The notes: generated by a model from the sequence alone, not told the origin. Counted from the stretch's first letter, positions 35,576 to 45,248 are shown. The stretch is DNA of 45,248 bases from Candidatus Phocaeicola excrementigallinarum (GCA_019120125.1 DWVR01000058.1:1-45248); one strand, 5' to 3'. Program-made: numbers and translations.

Positions 35576-36841
35576 TTAATCAACGTAACGCTCGATGGTC
35601 TGCTCACGGTCAGGCCCCACCGAAACGATCTTGATGGGTGTTTCCAACTCTTCCTCCAGAAAAGAGAGGTATGCGTTGAACTCTTCCGGGAACTCGTCCT
35701 CGCTCGTCATCCTGGTCATGTCCGTCTTCCAGCCCGGCAGTTCCACATAAACAGGCTCCACATCGGTGATGTCATACGGGAAGTAGTCCACCTCCTCTCC
35801 ATTCACCTTATAAGCCACACATGCCTTCACGGTATCGAACCCGTCGAGCACATCACTCTTCATCAGGATCAGCTTTGTCACCCCGTTGACCATAATGGCA
35901 TAACGGAGAGCCACCAAGTCAACCCAGCCGCAACGGCGTTCACGGCCTGTCACCGCTCCATACTCGTGCCCCAGGTCACGGATGGTCTTTCCGGTCTCGT
36001 CAAACAGTTCCGTCGGGAACGGTCCGGCCCCCACACGGGTGCAATAAGCCTTCATGATACCATACACGTCACCGATCTTGTTCGGACCGAGTCCCAGTCC
36101 CGTACAGGCTCCCGCGCAGATGGTATTGGAAGAAGTGACAAACGGATAAGAACCGAAGTCCACATCCAGCATCGTGCCCTGTGCGCCCTCACAAAGAATG
36201 CTCTTGCCCGCCTTCAGCAGGTTGTTCACTTCGTGCTCGCTGTCCACCAGATGGAACTGACGCAAGTATTCAATGCCTTCCATCCACTGCTTTTCCATTT
36301 CAGTGATGTCATATTCATAGTCCAGACTTTTCAGGATCTTCTCATGACGGGCCTTCGCGGCAGCATATTTCCTGTCGAAGTCGTGCAGGATATCCCCCAC
36401 ACGCAACCCGTTGCGGCTCACCTTGTCGGTATAGGTCGGACCGATGCCCTTACCTGTAGTCCCCACCTTGGCATCTCCTTTTGCCGCCTCGTAGGCCGCA
36501 TCGAGAACACGATGGGTAGGCAGGATGAGATGCGCCTTCCTGGAGATATGCAGACGTTCCTTCAACGGATGTCCGCTTGCCTCCAGCGCCTCCGCCTCCG
36601 CCTTGAACAAGGCAGGGTCGAGCACCACTCCGTTTCCGATGATATTTATCTTGTCGCCCTGGAAGATTCCCGAAGGAATGGATCTGAGCACATATTTCTG
36701 TCCTTCAAATTCGAGCGTATGGCCGGCATTCGGTCCCCCCTGGAAGCGGGCCACCACATCGTAATGGGGAGTCAGCACGTCGACCACCTTTCCCTTGCCT
36801 TCATCGCCCCACTGCAAACCTAACAAAACATCTACTTTCAT
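35576..36841 (-). CDS. purA: Adenylosuccinate synthetase
   Basis: PurA joins IMP and aspartate with GTP to give adenylosuccinate, the first committed step to AMP. The 421-residue product has the N-terminal P-loop-like GLQWGDEGKGKVVD with the catalytic Asp, then GGPNAGHTL, the IMP-binding segment GTTGKGIGPTYTDKVSRNGLR and ERRCGWVDLV. Length is normal for the family. It lies 12 bp downstream of the Fur-family gene and is probably cotranscribed with it. Confidence 0.98.
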   Translation of the reverse strand: MKVDVLLGLQWGDEGKGKVVDVLTPHYDVVARFQGGPNAGHTLEFEGQKYVLRSIPSGIFQGDKINIIGNGVVLDPALFKAEAEALEASGHPLKERLHISRKAHLILPTHRVLDAAYEAAKGDAKVGTTGKGIGPTYTDKVSRNGLRVGDILHDFDRKYAAAKARHEKILKSLDYEYDITEMEKQWMEGIEYLRQFHLVDSEHEVNNLLKAGKSILCEGAQGTMLDVDFGSYPFVTSSNTICAGACTGLGLGPNKIGDVYGIMKAYCTRVGAGPFPTELFDETGKTIRDLGHEYGAVTGRERRCGWVDLVALRYAIMVNGVTKLILMKSDVLDGFDTVKACVAYKVNGEEVDYFPYDITDVEPVYVELPGWKTDMTRMTSEDEFPEEFNAYLSFLEEELETPIKIVSVGPDREQTIERYVD

Positions 36842-36853
36842 GATTCCTCAGTT

Positions 36854-37333
36854 TTATATATTCTTTGTTGTATTATTCTTCTTTTTCCTCATTCCCATGC
36901 ACTTGCTGCAGAGTCCGTAGATATACAGCGAATAGTGTGAGGCGTGGAACCCCTTCAGCCTCGTATCCGCAATGGCCTGCTTGAGATTCTCGTCCTCAAA
37001 CTCCGACACCTTTCCGCAAGAAGTGCATATCATGTGATGATGGGTCTCGTTGTTGTACGAACGCTCATACTGTGAAGTGTTCCCGAACTGGTGCTTGATG
37101 ACCAGGCCGGCATCAATCAGAAGGATGATGGTATTGTAAAGCGTGGCGCGGCTGACCCGGAACTTTTCCTTGTCGGCCATATAGATATACAGGTCGTCAA
37201 TGTCGAAATGTCCCTTTATCGAGTAGATAGTATCCAATATCGCATAGCGTTCGGGGGTCTTGCGGTGCCCGTTCTTCTGCAAATAGTCAGTCAGTATCTG
37301 CTTTACCTTATCTTTTATGTTTTCTTCCATCAT
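36854..37333 (-). CDS. Fur-family transcriptional regulator
   Basis: The 159-residue product has the Fur-family winged helix (about 1-85; TPERYAILDTIYSIKGHFDIDDLYIYM, then RVSRATLYNTIILLIDAGLV) and a C-terminal metal-binding dimerisation domain with HHHMICTSCGKVSEFED and a second CxxC near the end (LCSKCMG). Two CxxC pairs are the structural zinc site. Whether it senses iron (Fur), peroxide (PerR) or zinc (Zur) cannot be decided here. Two consecutive ATG codons open the frame (37333 and 37330). A -7 element is at 37350-37357. Confidence 0.92.
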   Translation of the reverse strand: MMEENIKDKVKQILTDYLQKNGHRKTPERYAILDTIYSIKGHFDIDDLYIYMADKEKFRVSRATLYNTIILLIDAGLVIKHQFGNTSQYERSYNNETHHHMICTSCGKVSEFEDENLKQAIADTRLKGFHASHYSLYIYGLCSKCMGMRKKKNNTTKNI

Positions 37334-37349
37334 TCAACAGTTCAGCGTC

Positions 37350-37357
37350 CAAAGATA
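37350..37357 (-). promoter_or_regulatory. -7 element for the fur-purA pair
   Basis: The plus strand CAAAGATA is TATCTTTG on the minus strand, 17 bp before the first ATG. It lies in the 48-bp gap after the AlkD-like gene. Confidence 0.55.
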
Positions 37358-37381
37358 ACCTTTTTTACTCAATCCAAAAAG

Positions 37382-38053
37382 TCAAAGGCCATATTCTATC
37401 TCATTTTTTATTCCCTGAGCCAAAGCCCGCACTTCCGGTTTTTCGGATTTCTGCATGACTCCCAACTGCCGCACCAGCATCTTGGCCTGTTCGCGGCCCT
37501 GCATCGCAAACTTGCACAAGGAGGAGGAAGCGGCCCTTCTTACCCACGCGGAACCGCCTTCAGCCGCGGTGAAAGCCTGGTCCAGGAATTCCGCTTCGGC
37601 ACGCTCGTTCAACTGCATGCCCTTGGCCAGCAGCCGTGTCATCAGCAGGAACCCGCAAAGCTGAAAATACTCCCTGTCGTCGGCCATCCATCTGAACACC
37701 ACTTCCGAAGCGTACGGAAGGTGTTGGAAAAGATTCATCGCCGTATATTCGGCAAGTTCAGGATAGCGCATGTCCTCAATCCATATCTCCGCGATTTCCG
37801 GATAAAAGGTCTCGACCGGCTGCAACAGACCGGCCATGATCTTGCACTCCCGAATATCCTCTTTCCATAAGGCCTGGGCCAGCTCATGGTCCGGCCCGTA
37901 GTCCGCGGCAATTTCCTTGATCCGAGGATATTCCACGCCGAATATCAGCTTATACCCCATTCCCTTGTCACGCATGCTCTGCGAGATGACTCCGTTCATG
38001 AAAAGACGGAGTCTCGATTTTATCTCCTTGATTGTCTCGTGTATGTCAGTCAT
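37382..38053 (-). CDS. AlkD-like HEAT-repeat DNA alkylation repair protein
   Basis: The 223-residue product is almost entirely helical and resembles the DNA alkylation repair family (AlkC/AlkD). It shows GYKLIFGVEYPRIKEIAADY near the N-terminus, then ALWKEDIRECKIMAGLL, and repeated helix pairs such as WVRRAASSSLCKFAM. AlkD-type proteins excise alkylated bases or bind damaged DNA. I start at the ATG at 38053, where AGGAAC precedes it; the longer frame would add 22 non-helical residues encoded over the end of the upstream gene. It follows the dipeptidyl peptidase III gene by 19 bp and is probably cotranscribed. Confidence 0.82.
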   Translation of the reverse strand: MTDIHETIKEIKSRLRLFMNGVISQSMRDKGMGYKLIFGVEYPRIKEIAADYGPDHELAQALWKEDIRECKIMAGLLQPVETFYPEIAEIWIEDMRYPELAEYTAMNLFQHLPYASEVVFRWMADDREYFQLCGFLLMTRLLAKGMQLNERAEAEFLDQAFTAAEGGSAWVRRAASSSLCKFAMQGREQAKMLVRQLGVMQKSEKPEVRALAQGIKNEIEYGL

Positions 38054-38072
38054 AAAAGTTCCTCGTTCATCA

Positions 38073-40034
38073 TTAAAGATTACTGTAATCCCGGCTGTAG
38101 CGGAGCATCTGTCCGGCATATTCTTCCGTGTAGTCCACCGTCACGTCCGTAATCCTGCCTTCCCCGTCCCTCACCGCCGTATAAACCGGATTGACGAATC
38201 CTTTGTAGGGAGCCAGATTCAAGGCCTTGTACCGGGCGAGCACCTCCTTATGCAGCTTCGGATCCACCTTCACGCCATATCGCTCCACCAACTGGCGCGC
38301 GGCTTCAAGATCCCCCTCGCTCTTTATGCGCTGTATCTCGGCAAGCAGCTCACCGAACAGGTGACGCAGGCGGGAGTAGTCATTCACCCTCACACAGGTC
38401 TTCCCGTCACGTCTCACCAGCTCCACCACCTTGTCGGCTGCCCCGTGCTCCAAGGCCCAACGGGCAATCAGCTGTCGGTTGCGCATGTGCGCCTCCTCCA
38501 CATCCCGTCCCGGCTCGATGCGCACCAGCTGGGTCATCAGTCCGTTCATCATATACGAATAATACCCGGCCTTGTACGCCTCCGCATCCGGAGTCAGTTC
38601 CAATTCCACCAACTTGGCGTCAGGCAGGTAATACAGGCCGAACAGGTCCGCCCTCGCCTCCTCTATGGTCGACCCGTATGCCTTCAGCGCGTCAGGGTCC
38701 ACTCCCGGCAAGAGTTTTCCGGAGCCATGGCCCAGACACTCGTGCAGGTCGGTATGCAGGCTGTCAGTCAGGTCGGCGTATTTGTCAAGCAGAACCTTTT
38801 CCTCTTCGCCCGCCACAAACTCCTCGCGGAACCCGTTTCCACGGGCCGCCTTATTATAGGCCTCGATCAGATTGCCGATAGTCACCGATTTCGAGCCATG
38901 CACACTGCGTATCCAGTTTGAGTTCGGCAGATTGATGCCGATGGCCGTACTCGGATAAAGGTCGCCCCCCAGCATGGCTGCCGTAATCACCTTGGCTGAC
39001 ACGCCTTTCACCCGCTCTTTCCGGAAACGGGCATCCACCGGAGAATGGTCCTCAAACCACTGTGCATGGACGCTGATGGTCTCCGTACGGCGGGTCGCCT
39101 CCATATCCTTGAAATTGACAATGGATTCCCAACTGGCCTTCAGGCCCAACGGATCACCGTAGCTCTCGATAAACCCGTTCACGAAATCCACCTGTGAGGC
39201 GGTATCTTTCAGCCACTCGATGGAATATTCGTCAAACACCTTCAGGCTTCCGGTACGGTAGAACTCAACCAACAGCCGGATCACTTTCCGTTGGGTATCA
39301 TTCTCGGCCACAGTCTCAGCCTTCTCCAGCCATCCCACAATCTTCCTGATGGCGGGGCCATACATCCCGTCAGCCTTCCAGACTTGTTCCTTCAACATCC
39401 CGTCCTCTTTCACCAGACGGCTATTCATGCCATACATGACCGGCCTGTCCCCTCCCCGGGCTTTCATCTCTCCATAAAAATCCTCCGCTTCCTTCTGGGT
39501 GACCCCTTCATAATAATTGGCGGCCGATGTCGCCACCAAGTCCTCTCCGTCGGCCTGGTTCACACGTTTGGGCATGACCGAAGGATCGAAAATCACTGGA
39601 AAAAGCTTTCCGCACATCGTTTCCACGGTCTCCCCCTCTTCCAGAGGCAGACAGGACACATCCACCGAATCCACCAGCTCCCTCAGATATGTTTCCGGAA
39701 AGCCCGGCACGAACTTGTCGCACGCATAATGATGGTGGATGCCGTTCGAGAACCACACCCGTTTCAGATACACCTCCAGGGCCCGGAACCCATCCGTAGC
39801 CCTATCACCCTGATAACCCGTATATACCGCCTCAAGCAGTCTGCGGATACGAAGGTTGTACTTCCCGTTCTGGTCAAACAGAATGTCCCTCCCCTCCAGC
39901 GCGGCCTCAGACAGGTAATAGACCAATGTCTTTTGCCGGAGCGACAGGTCATCAAACCCGTTCACCCGATAACGCAACAACTGAAGGTCGGCAAACCGGT
40001 CGACCGTATACTCAAAATGATCCTTATCACACAT
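38073..40034 (-). CDS. Dipeptidyl peptidase III, M49 family
   Basis: This zinc enzyme removes dipeptides from the N-terminus of oligopeptides. The 653-residue product carries HECLGH (ligands H431 and H436, general base E432) and EEARAD (ligand E459), the M49 motifs with the one-residue-longer HExxxGH spacing. A Cys in the zinc motif is also found in the Bacteroides enzyme. Proteins like this are sometimes mis-annotated as dihydrofolate reductase. No signal peptide is present with this start. A longer frame to 40070 overlaps the AraC stop as ATGA, but its first twelve codons are formed by a terminator hairpin and its T-run, so I chose the ATG at 40034. I see no clear -7 element for it. Confidence 0.93.
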   Translation of the reverse strand: MCDKDHFEYTVDRFADLQLLRYRVNGFDDLSLRQKTLVYYLSEAALEGRDILFDQNGKYNLRIRRLLEAVYTGYQGDRATDGFRALEVYLKRVWFSNGIHHHYACDKFVPGFPETYLRELVDSVDVSCLPLEEGETVETMCGKLFPVIFDPSVMPKRVNQADGEDLVATSAANYYEGVTQKEAEDFYGEMKARGGDRPVMYGMNSRLVKEDGMLKEQVWKADGMYGPAIRKIVGWLEKAETVAENDTQRKVIRLLVEFYRTGSLKVFDEYSIEWLKDTASQVDFVNGFIESYGDPLGLKASWESIVNFKDMEATRRTETISVHAQWFEDHSPVDARFRKERVKGVSAKVITAAMLGGDLYPSTAIGINLPNSNWIRSVHGSKSVTIGNLIEAYNKAARGNGFREEFVAGEEEKVLLDKYADLTDSLHTDLHECLGHGSGKLLPGVDPDALKAYGSTIEEARADLFGLYYLPDAKLVELELTPDAEAYKAGYYSYMMNGLMTQLVRIEPGRDVEEAHMRNRQLIARWALEHGAADKVVELVRRDGKTCVRVNDYSRLRHLFGELLAEIQRIKSEGDLEAARQLVERYGVKVDPKLHKEVLARYKALNLAPYKGFVNPVYTAVRDGEGRITDVTVDYTEEYAGQMLRYSRDYSNL

Positions 40035-40047
40035 GTCATTATGAATT

Positions 40048-40105
40048 AAAAAAAGACGAGAGGCCTTCATTTTCCCAGATTCCTTATTATCAAAGGCTCC
40101 TCGTC
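40048..40105 (-). terminator. Rho-independent terminator of the AraC-type gene
   Basis: On the minus strand GACGAGGAGCCTT (40093-40105) pairs with AAGGCCTCTCGTC (40055-40067) with two central mismatches, followed by seven T (A-run 40048-40054). The stem overlaps the last codons of the AraC-type gene. Confidence 0.75.
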
Positions 40106-40564
40106 AGAAGCCTTCTTCCGTTCCCGATAGCTGGTCGGGGGCGCCCCCACGACCCTGTAGAACGCCGCATAGAACGACTGGCGGTTGGCAAAACCGACCA
40201 TCACGCTGATTTCCTCGATGGTGTACTCCGCATAACGCTGGTCGACCAGCATGTGGAGCGCGTCCTTGATGCGGAACTCATTCACCAGACACGAGAAGTT
40301 CTTGCCAAACCGGGAGTTGATCACAGCCGACAAATAACGCGGATCCGTGTTCAGCTCCTTGGCCAGCTTCCGTGCCGTAAACCCAAGCTCCTTATATTTC
40401 TTCTGCACGAACAACACCTGCAGGATCTTGTCGTACAGATCATTGGCCACCTCCTTCCGAAGCTGTCCACGGTAGGCTGCGTCTATGATTTTCCGTTCTC
40501 TCAACTTATATGGCAGTTTCTTTTTCCCTGCCCCGTCCTTGTTTTCTGTTTCCGTTCCAACCAT
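40067..40564 (-). CDS. AraC-type helix-turn-helix regulator
   Basis: The 165-residue product is a small DNA-binding protein consisting of a basic N-terminus and one AraC-type double helix-turn-helix. The first helix-turn-helix is TARKLAKELNTDPRYLSAVINSRFG, the second EISVMVGFANRQSFYAAFYRVVGAPPTSYRERK. No sensor domain is present, as in the short regulators common in Bacteroides. It is divergent from recQ (156 bp between starts). Targets are unknown. It ends in its own terminator. Confidence 0.88.
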   Translation of the reverse strand: MVGTETENKDGAGKKKLPYKLRERKIIDAAYRGQLRKEVANDLYDKILQVLFVQKKYKELGFTARKLAKELNTDPRYLSAVINSRFGKNFSCLVNEFRIKDALHMLVDQRYAEYTIEEISVMVGFANRQSFYAAFYRVVGAPPTSYRERKKASDEEPLIIRNLGK

Positions 40565-40694
40565 CCTTAAAATCCTTTCAACATTTGATGGAATCTGTCA
40601 AAGCGAAACCCGCAAGCGCCAAATCCCAGATACAAAAATGGAGGAACTTTTTTGAATCTGCAACTTTTGGCACCTTATTTCATCATTTTTTCCA

Positions 40695-40702
40695 TACCTT
40701 TG
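40695..40702 (+). promoter_or_regulatory. -7 element for recQ
   Basis: TACCTTTG matches TAnnTTTG and lies 17 bp before the recQ ATG, so the leader would be very short. It rules out the longer recQ frames that begin upstream. Confidence 0.6.
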
Positions 40703-40719
40703 CAACAAATCCGCACGCA

Positions 40720-42552
<1,833 letters not shown>

Positions 42553-42602
42553 CCACTTTCCTACGGACGCAGAGACAATCCGCACTCCCAATCACGTATC
42601 TG

Positions 42603-42758
42603 TCACACCATCCAGAAACTTTTCAAAATGTCTTCCGGCAGGAAATAGCGAACGGATTCCTTGTGCACAGGTTCCCGTTTCAGGGAGTGCTGCCGTTGGA
42701 ATGCTTTCTTAATCCGTTCCAACGAGTTCTTCCCGTCTATAAACCTGTCGAATATCAT
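42603..42758 (-). CDS. Short hypothetical protein of 51 residues, possible relic
   Basis: This frame lies between the two recQ-tail repeats. It encodes a basic, helical-looking peptide (MIFDRFIDGKNSLERIKKAF at the start, SVRYFLPEDILKSFWMV at the end). Codon use resembles real genes, and a consensus -7 element sits 38 bp upstream (42796-42803). I do not recognise the family. The tail SVRYFLPEDIL loosely recalls the N-terminal protein of ISAon1-type transposases, so it might be a remnant of such an element, but this is weak. An in-frame TGA seven codons before the ATG fixes the start. Confidence 0.4.
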   Translation of the reverse strand: MIFDRFIDGKNSLERIKKAFQRQHSLKREPVHKESVRYFLPEDILKSFWMV

Positions 42759-42784
42759 AAGCCCTAATATTATAGGTCATAAAG

Positions 42785-42805
42785 ATTATCTTTGACAAAG
42801 ATAAT
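42785..42805. promoter_or_regulatory. Palindrome carrying two opposed -7 elements
   Basis: ATTATCTTTG (42785-42794) and CAAAGATAAT (42796-42805) form a perfect 10-bp inverted repeat around one base. It contains TATCTTTG on the plus strand (42787-42794) and on the minus strand (42796-42803), so it could drive transcription in both directions or be an operator. The minus-strand element faces the 51-codon ORF. Confidence 0.5.
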
Positions 42806-42836
42806 AATTTTCTTCTTGATAAAATAAGGCAAATAT

Positions 42837-42881
42837 GGAGTGCACGCAAGCCATCCGCAGGTTCCTGCAGAAAGGCTGACC
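42837..42881. repeat. 45-bp direct repeat, copy 2
   Basis: This is the second copy of the recQ 3' end (see 42510-42554). It ends 35 bp before the stop of the surface lipoprotein gene. CCTGCAG / CTGCAGG within and just after it could form a small hairpin, without a T-run. Confidence 0.9.
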
Positions 42882-42916
42882 CTGCAGGTGTCAAACTGTC
42901 GGATCCTTTCAGGCCT

Positions 42917-44917
42917 TTACCACTCCGTATTTGTATAACCTCCGGTCGTGATGGTGTTCATTCCGTACCCGTTCTTAAAAGCGGATACATTCTGGTTAGG
43001 AGAAACAAACACTTCAGGCTTATCTTCCTGATAGCCTTCGTTGTATTTCTGAGTCAATACGGCATCATCCTGATAGCAGCCATAAAGCCAGCCTGCCCAG
43101 GCACAGCAATCGTCTCCCCCTCCAATAGCAGCCACTCTTCCTGTATTGGTTCCTGCACGAAAATCAAGAGAGTAAATACTCCCTAAAAAGGAACCTACAT
43201 AACCGCCGGCAATGATATCGCCACTGCCATACTCTGCTGTGACAGCACCGCTGTTGTTCAGCACGGTTGTACCCGGTTTCTCAAATAATTCCGCCAACTC
43301 TCCAAAAATCCCCCCTGCACATTTACGACCACAAATCACACCGGTATTGGTCAGGACGGTTCCTTCCGCGATTCTCAAGTTAGAAGCCGAACCTACTATT
43401 CCACCCGCCTTCTCACTATAGATGACGGCAGATGAATTGAAGCCACCGCTTAGATTCACTCCATAAAGAGACCCTATTATTCCGCCACTCGTGCCAGTGG
43501 TGATATAAGAAAGATTCGTGGTTCTTGTTATTTTCCCCTCACCTGTCATCGCAAGATTTTTCAGTGAGATTTCATTTGTGTTTGACATGCAAAGTCCTGC
43601 CACTCCACCTAAATATGTACTATTGTCTCCGCTCACCGTACAGTCAACCAATGTAATGTCAGAAAGCTCACCCTTCTCGATTATCTGACCGACCACACAT
43701 CCGGCATAGTTTCCTCTCAGGACGAAAATATTCTCCATCGTCAGATTTCTGACCCAACCTCCATTCATCATGCCTATAAGTCCCATTGTCTCACCGGGAT
43801 TCATGTTGATTCCCATATTTGATATCTTGTGACCCTTCCCGTCAAAATGCAAGTCATAAATCAGCTCTTCTCCACCTGCTGCCGGACGATCATAACTCTG
43901 CATATCAATGTCAGCGCCCAGCTCAACATATTTTCCACTCAACTCAGCCGCGCTCATTTCCGTAAAGGCACATACATCCTCCAACGTACGGAGTATCCAA
44001 GGATCCTCCTCCGTGCCAGTCGTTCCAAAAGCGGTAAGCTGCTCGGTTGCATGCACATAGTTTATGCCGGAACCCAGCTTGATGCCGTCGACAGGCTCAG
44101 ACACATAAGCATCGTTCACAATAACCCGGAACTGCTTTCCGGTAAGGTCTTGCGGAGGAAGCAGGAAACACACGGTCTGTGTTCCTGTAGTATTCGTTGC
44201 ATCATATGTCAGTGCCGACACCTCTTGCGAGGCGCTGACCGGAGCATCGTCAGAGGCGCGATAAACAATATGGGTATTAAAAGCATTGTTGCCATCGGCA
44301 GCGGAAAGTTCCACCTTATATATACCTGTCCCTTCCGGAGGAGTGACCACTAAAGTAATCATAGACATAAGCGAACTCATGGTGAGCGGTTCCACCAAAG
44401 TGCCGTCACAATGACCTTCCGCCTTCATGCCTTCGAATGCCCTCCATGCATCCAGACCGAAGCCATTGCCTTGGACACCCTGTCTGGTCTTCAAGACATA
44501 TTGAAGTTCCGAATCATATCTGATTTCCAACTCGTTTCCAAAAAACGCATAAAAGTCGCCTTCCGGCAGTCCTCTTCCCTTCTCCGTTGCCGACAGGTCA
44601 AAGCGTGCGCTTTCTGTCTCCGCTTCCCCGTTATATACATATTCATAAATGTTTTCTTGTTGCGCATCGGTCGCCGTCTTAGGGACAAGACGCACCACAT
44701 CTCCCTTTGTCCATTTTACGCGCACACCATTTTCCGCCTCTTCATGTACAATCCGACTGGCATCCGCAACCGGAGCATTGATTGTGATGGACTGAAGTCC
44801 GGTCGGTTCTGAGGTTTCTTCCGGCACCGTATTGTTCTCTTTTTCACACGAGGCAGCCAGCAGGCTCACCAACAGCCCCATTGCAATCAGGATAGAATTT
44901 GGGAAAAGTCTTTTCAT
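42917..44917 (-). CDS. Fimbrillin-like/GLUG-repeat surface lipoprotein
   Basis: The 666-residue lipoprotein has a leader with lipobox LLAASC (Cys24) and a spacer rich in Glu, Thr and Asn. Residues about 40-310 resemble the fimbrillin-type beta-domain of Bacteroides surface proteins (VKWTKGDVVRLVPK, then FYAFFGNE, VCFLLPPQDLTG). From about 320, after GTEEDPWILRTLEDVCAF, comes a series of beta-helix-like GLUG-type repeats: GGVAGLC, GGIIGSLYG, GGIVGSASN, GGIFGELAE and GGYVGSFLG. Such proteins are usually adhesins or cell-surface binding proteins; the ligand is unknown. The C-terminus (GMNTITTGGYTNTEW) lacks a Por-type sorting domain. A -7 element is at 44970-44977. Confidence 0.75.
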   Translation of the reverse strand: MKRLFPNSILIAMGLLVSLLAASCEKENNTVPEETSEPTGLQSITINAPVADASRIVHEEAENGVRVKWTKGDVVRLVPKTATDAQQENIYEYVYNGEAETESARFDLSATEKGRGLPEGDFYAFFGNELEIRYDSELQYVLKTRQGVQGNGFGLDAWRAFEGMKAEGHCDGTLVEPLTMSSLMSMITLVVTPPEGTGIYKVELSAADGNNAFNTHIVYRASDDAPVSASQEVSALTYDATNTTGTQTVCFLLPPQDLTGKQFRVIVNDAYVSEPVDGIKLGSGINYVHATEQLTAFGTTGTEEDPWILRTLEDVCAFTEMSAAELSGKYVELGADIDMQSYDRPAAGGEELIYDLHFDGKGHKISNMGINMNPGETMGLIGMMNGGWVRNLTMENIFVLRGNYAGCVVGQIIEKGELSDITLVDCTVSGDNSTYLGGVAGLCMSNTNEISLKNLAMTGEGKITRTTNLSYITTGTSGGIIGSLYGVNLSGGFNSSAVIYSEKAGGIVGSASNLRIAEGTVLTNTGVICGRKCAGGIFGELAELFEKPGTTVLNNSGAVTAEYGSGDIIAGGYVGSFLGSIYSLDFRAGTNTGRVAAIGGGDDCCAWAGWLYGCYQDDAVLTQKYNEGYQEDKPEVFVSPNQNVSAFKNGYGMNTITTGGYTNTEW

Positions 44918-44969
44918 ACCAGTATGTCTTTAATGATGGTTAATCATATCGCATTAAGTATCAACACGA

Positions 44970-44977
44970 CAAAAATA
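44970..44977 (-). promoter_or_regulatory. -7 element for the surface lipoprotein gene
   Basis: The plus strand CAAAAATA is TATTTTTG on the minus strand, 53 bp before the ATG. It lies after the terminator of the next upstream gene, so the lipoprotein gene is its own transcription unit. Confidence 0.5.
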
Positions 44978-45012
44978 ACGATTTAACATTTTCGGGAAAT
45001 GTATATTTGTAT

Positions 45013-45043
45013 AAAAAAGAAGGCCCTGTCTCCCGACAGAGCC
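45013..45043 (-). terminator. Rho-independent terminator of the right-edge gene
   Basis: GGCCCTGTC (45022-45030) and GACAGAGCC (45035-45043) form a 9-bp stem with a 4-base loop; on the minus strand a T-rich run follows (A-run 45013-45018). It lies 31 bp after the stop codon at 45074. Confidence 0.8.
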
Positions 45044-45073
45044 AATCCCCCTTAATAGTACTTTATGTATCTA

Positions 45074-45248
45074 TTAAAACTTGAATCCGATTTTAAGTGT
45101 CGGCGCAGCCAGGATGGAATAGTTGTGGCTGTTCGCATCCAGATTGCTCAGGCCCTCCTGGGGCTTGATGAGGCTGCGGTTGTAGGTGTAGGCGAACGGG
45201 TCCACCTGCGCTCCCACGAACAGCGCGTCGGTGATGTAGTATTCCACA
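45074..45248 (-). CDS. Outer-membrane beta-barrel protein, C-terminal fragment
   Basis: Only the last 58 codons are in the window; the gene runs off the right edge. The visible part reads VEYYITDALFVGAQVDPFAY at its start and ends PTLKIGFKF, an alternating pattern closing in Phe, as is usual for outer-membrane barrels. The family cannot be named from this fragment. A strong terminator follows. Confidence 0.7.
   Translation of the reverse strand, partial: VEYYITDALFVGAQVDPFAYTYNRSLIKPQEGLSNLDANSHNYSILAAPTLKIGFKF

Noticed and set aside
40070-40564. Translational coupling between the AraC-type gene and dipeptidyl peptidase III through ATGA
   Set aside because: The overlap exists, but the following bases form a terminator stem and T7 run, so the ATG at 40034 is the better start.
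40510-40719. N-terminal extension of recQ by 70 residues
   Set aside because: It overlaps the AraC-type gene start and crosses the recQ -7 element at 40695-40702; RecQ homology begins at the ATG at 40720.

Overview
The window is chromosomal DNA from a gut-type Bacteroidota, most likely Bacteroides or Phocaeicola (Bacteroidaceae). The evidence is a SusC/SusD pair, a one-protein hybrid two-component sensor (HTCS), three GH92 alpha-mannosidases, a GH130 phosphorylase, meso-diaminopimelate dehydrogenase, a GLUG-like cell-surface lipoprotein, and about a dozen TAnnTTTG (-7) promoter elements. Shine-Dalgarno sites are mostly weak or absent. I do not name a species. No rRNA, tRNA, CRISPR array or intact insertion sequence was seen.

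Layout. 1-344 has no convincing gene. 345-9045 is mainly housekeeping: an OprB-like porin, dnaG, the minus-strand run DoxX-like/tpiA/SPOR/folE, a LysM-M23 peptidase and a DUF3256 protein. 9100-22864 is a fructan utilisation locus: HTCS sensor, then (after an unrelated dus gene and a divergent DUF4833 gene) fructokinase, MFS sugar transporter, GH32 fructanase, SusD and SusC. 23107-25844 holds lgt, ddh and ruvA. 26001-35317 is a five-gene minus-strand cluster, GH92-GH130-MFS-GH92-GH92, that looks built to trim N-glycan mannose and phosphorolyse the Man-GlcNAc core. 35576-40564 holds purA, a Fur-family regulator, an AlkD-like HEAT-repeat protein, an M49 dipeptidyl peptidase III and an AraC-type regulator. 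40720-42552 is recQ. A short unusual segment follows, bounded by a 45-bp copy of the recQ 3' end and carrying a 51-codon ORF. Then come a large surface lipoprotein and the C-terminus of another outer-membrane barrel protein cut by the window edge.

How the genes work together. In the fructan locus, SusC/SusD should bind and import fructan at the outer membrane. GH32 releases fructose, the MFS carrier brings it into the cytoplasm and the PfkB kinase phosphorylates it. The HTCS has a LacI-like periplasmic sugar-binding domain and an AraC output domain, so it is the probable fructose-responsive activator. Two TGTTTCA direct repeats exactly 11 bp apart lie just upstream of the susC -7 element and are a candidate operator. 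In the mannose cluster, three diverged GH92 enzymes would remove alpha-mannose, the MFS carrier would import the remaining disaccharide and GH130 would split it with phosphate. That cluster has no SusC/SusD pair and no regulator of its own.

The most unusual non-coding structures are the 32-bp-arm inverted repeat at 13592-13681, the twin-hairpin block at 25877-25961, the terminator lying inside the longest possible reading frame of dipeptidyl peptidase III, and the duplicated recQ tail. I found no clear candidate for a wholly new multi-gene system; the recQ-tail segment and the 13592-13681 element are the best leads.
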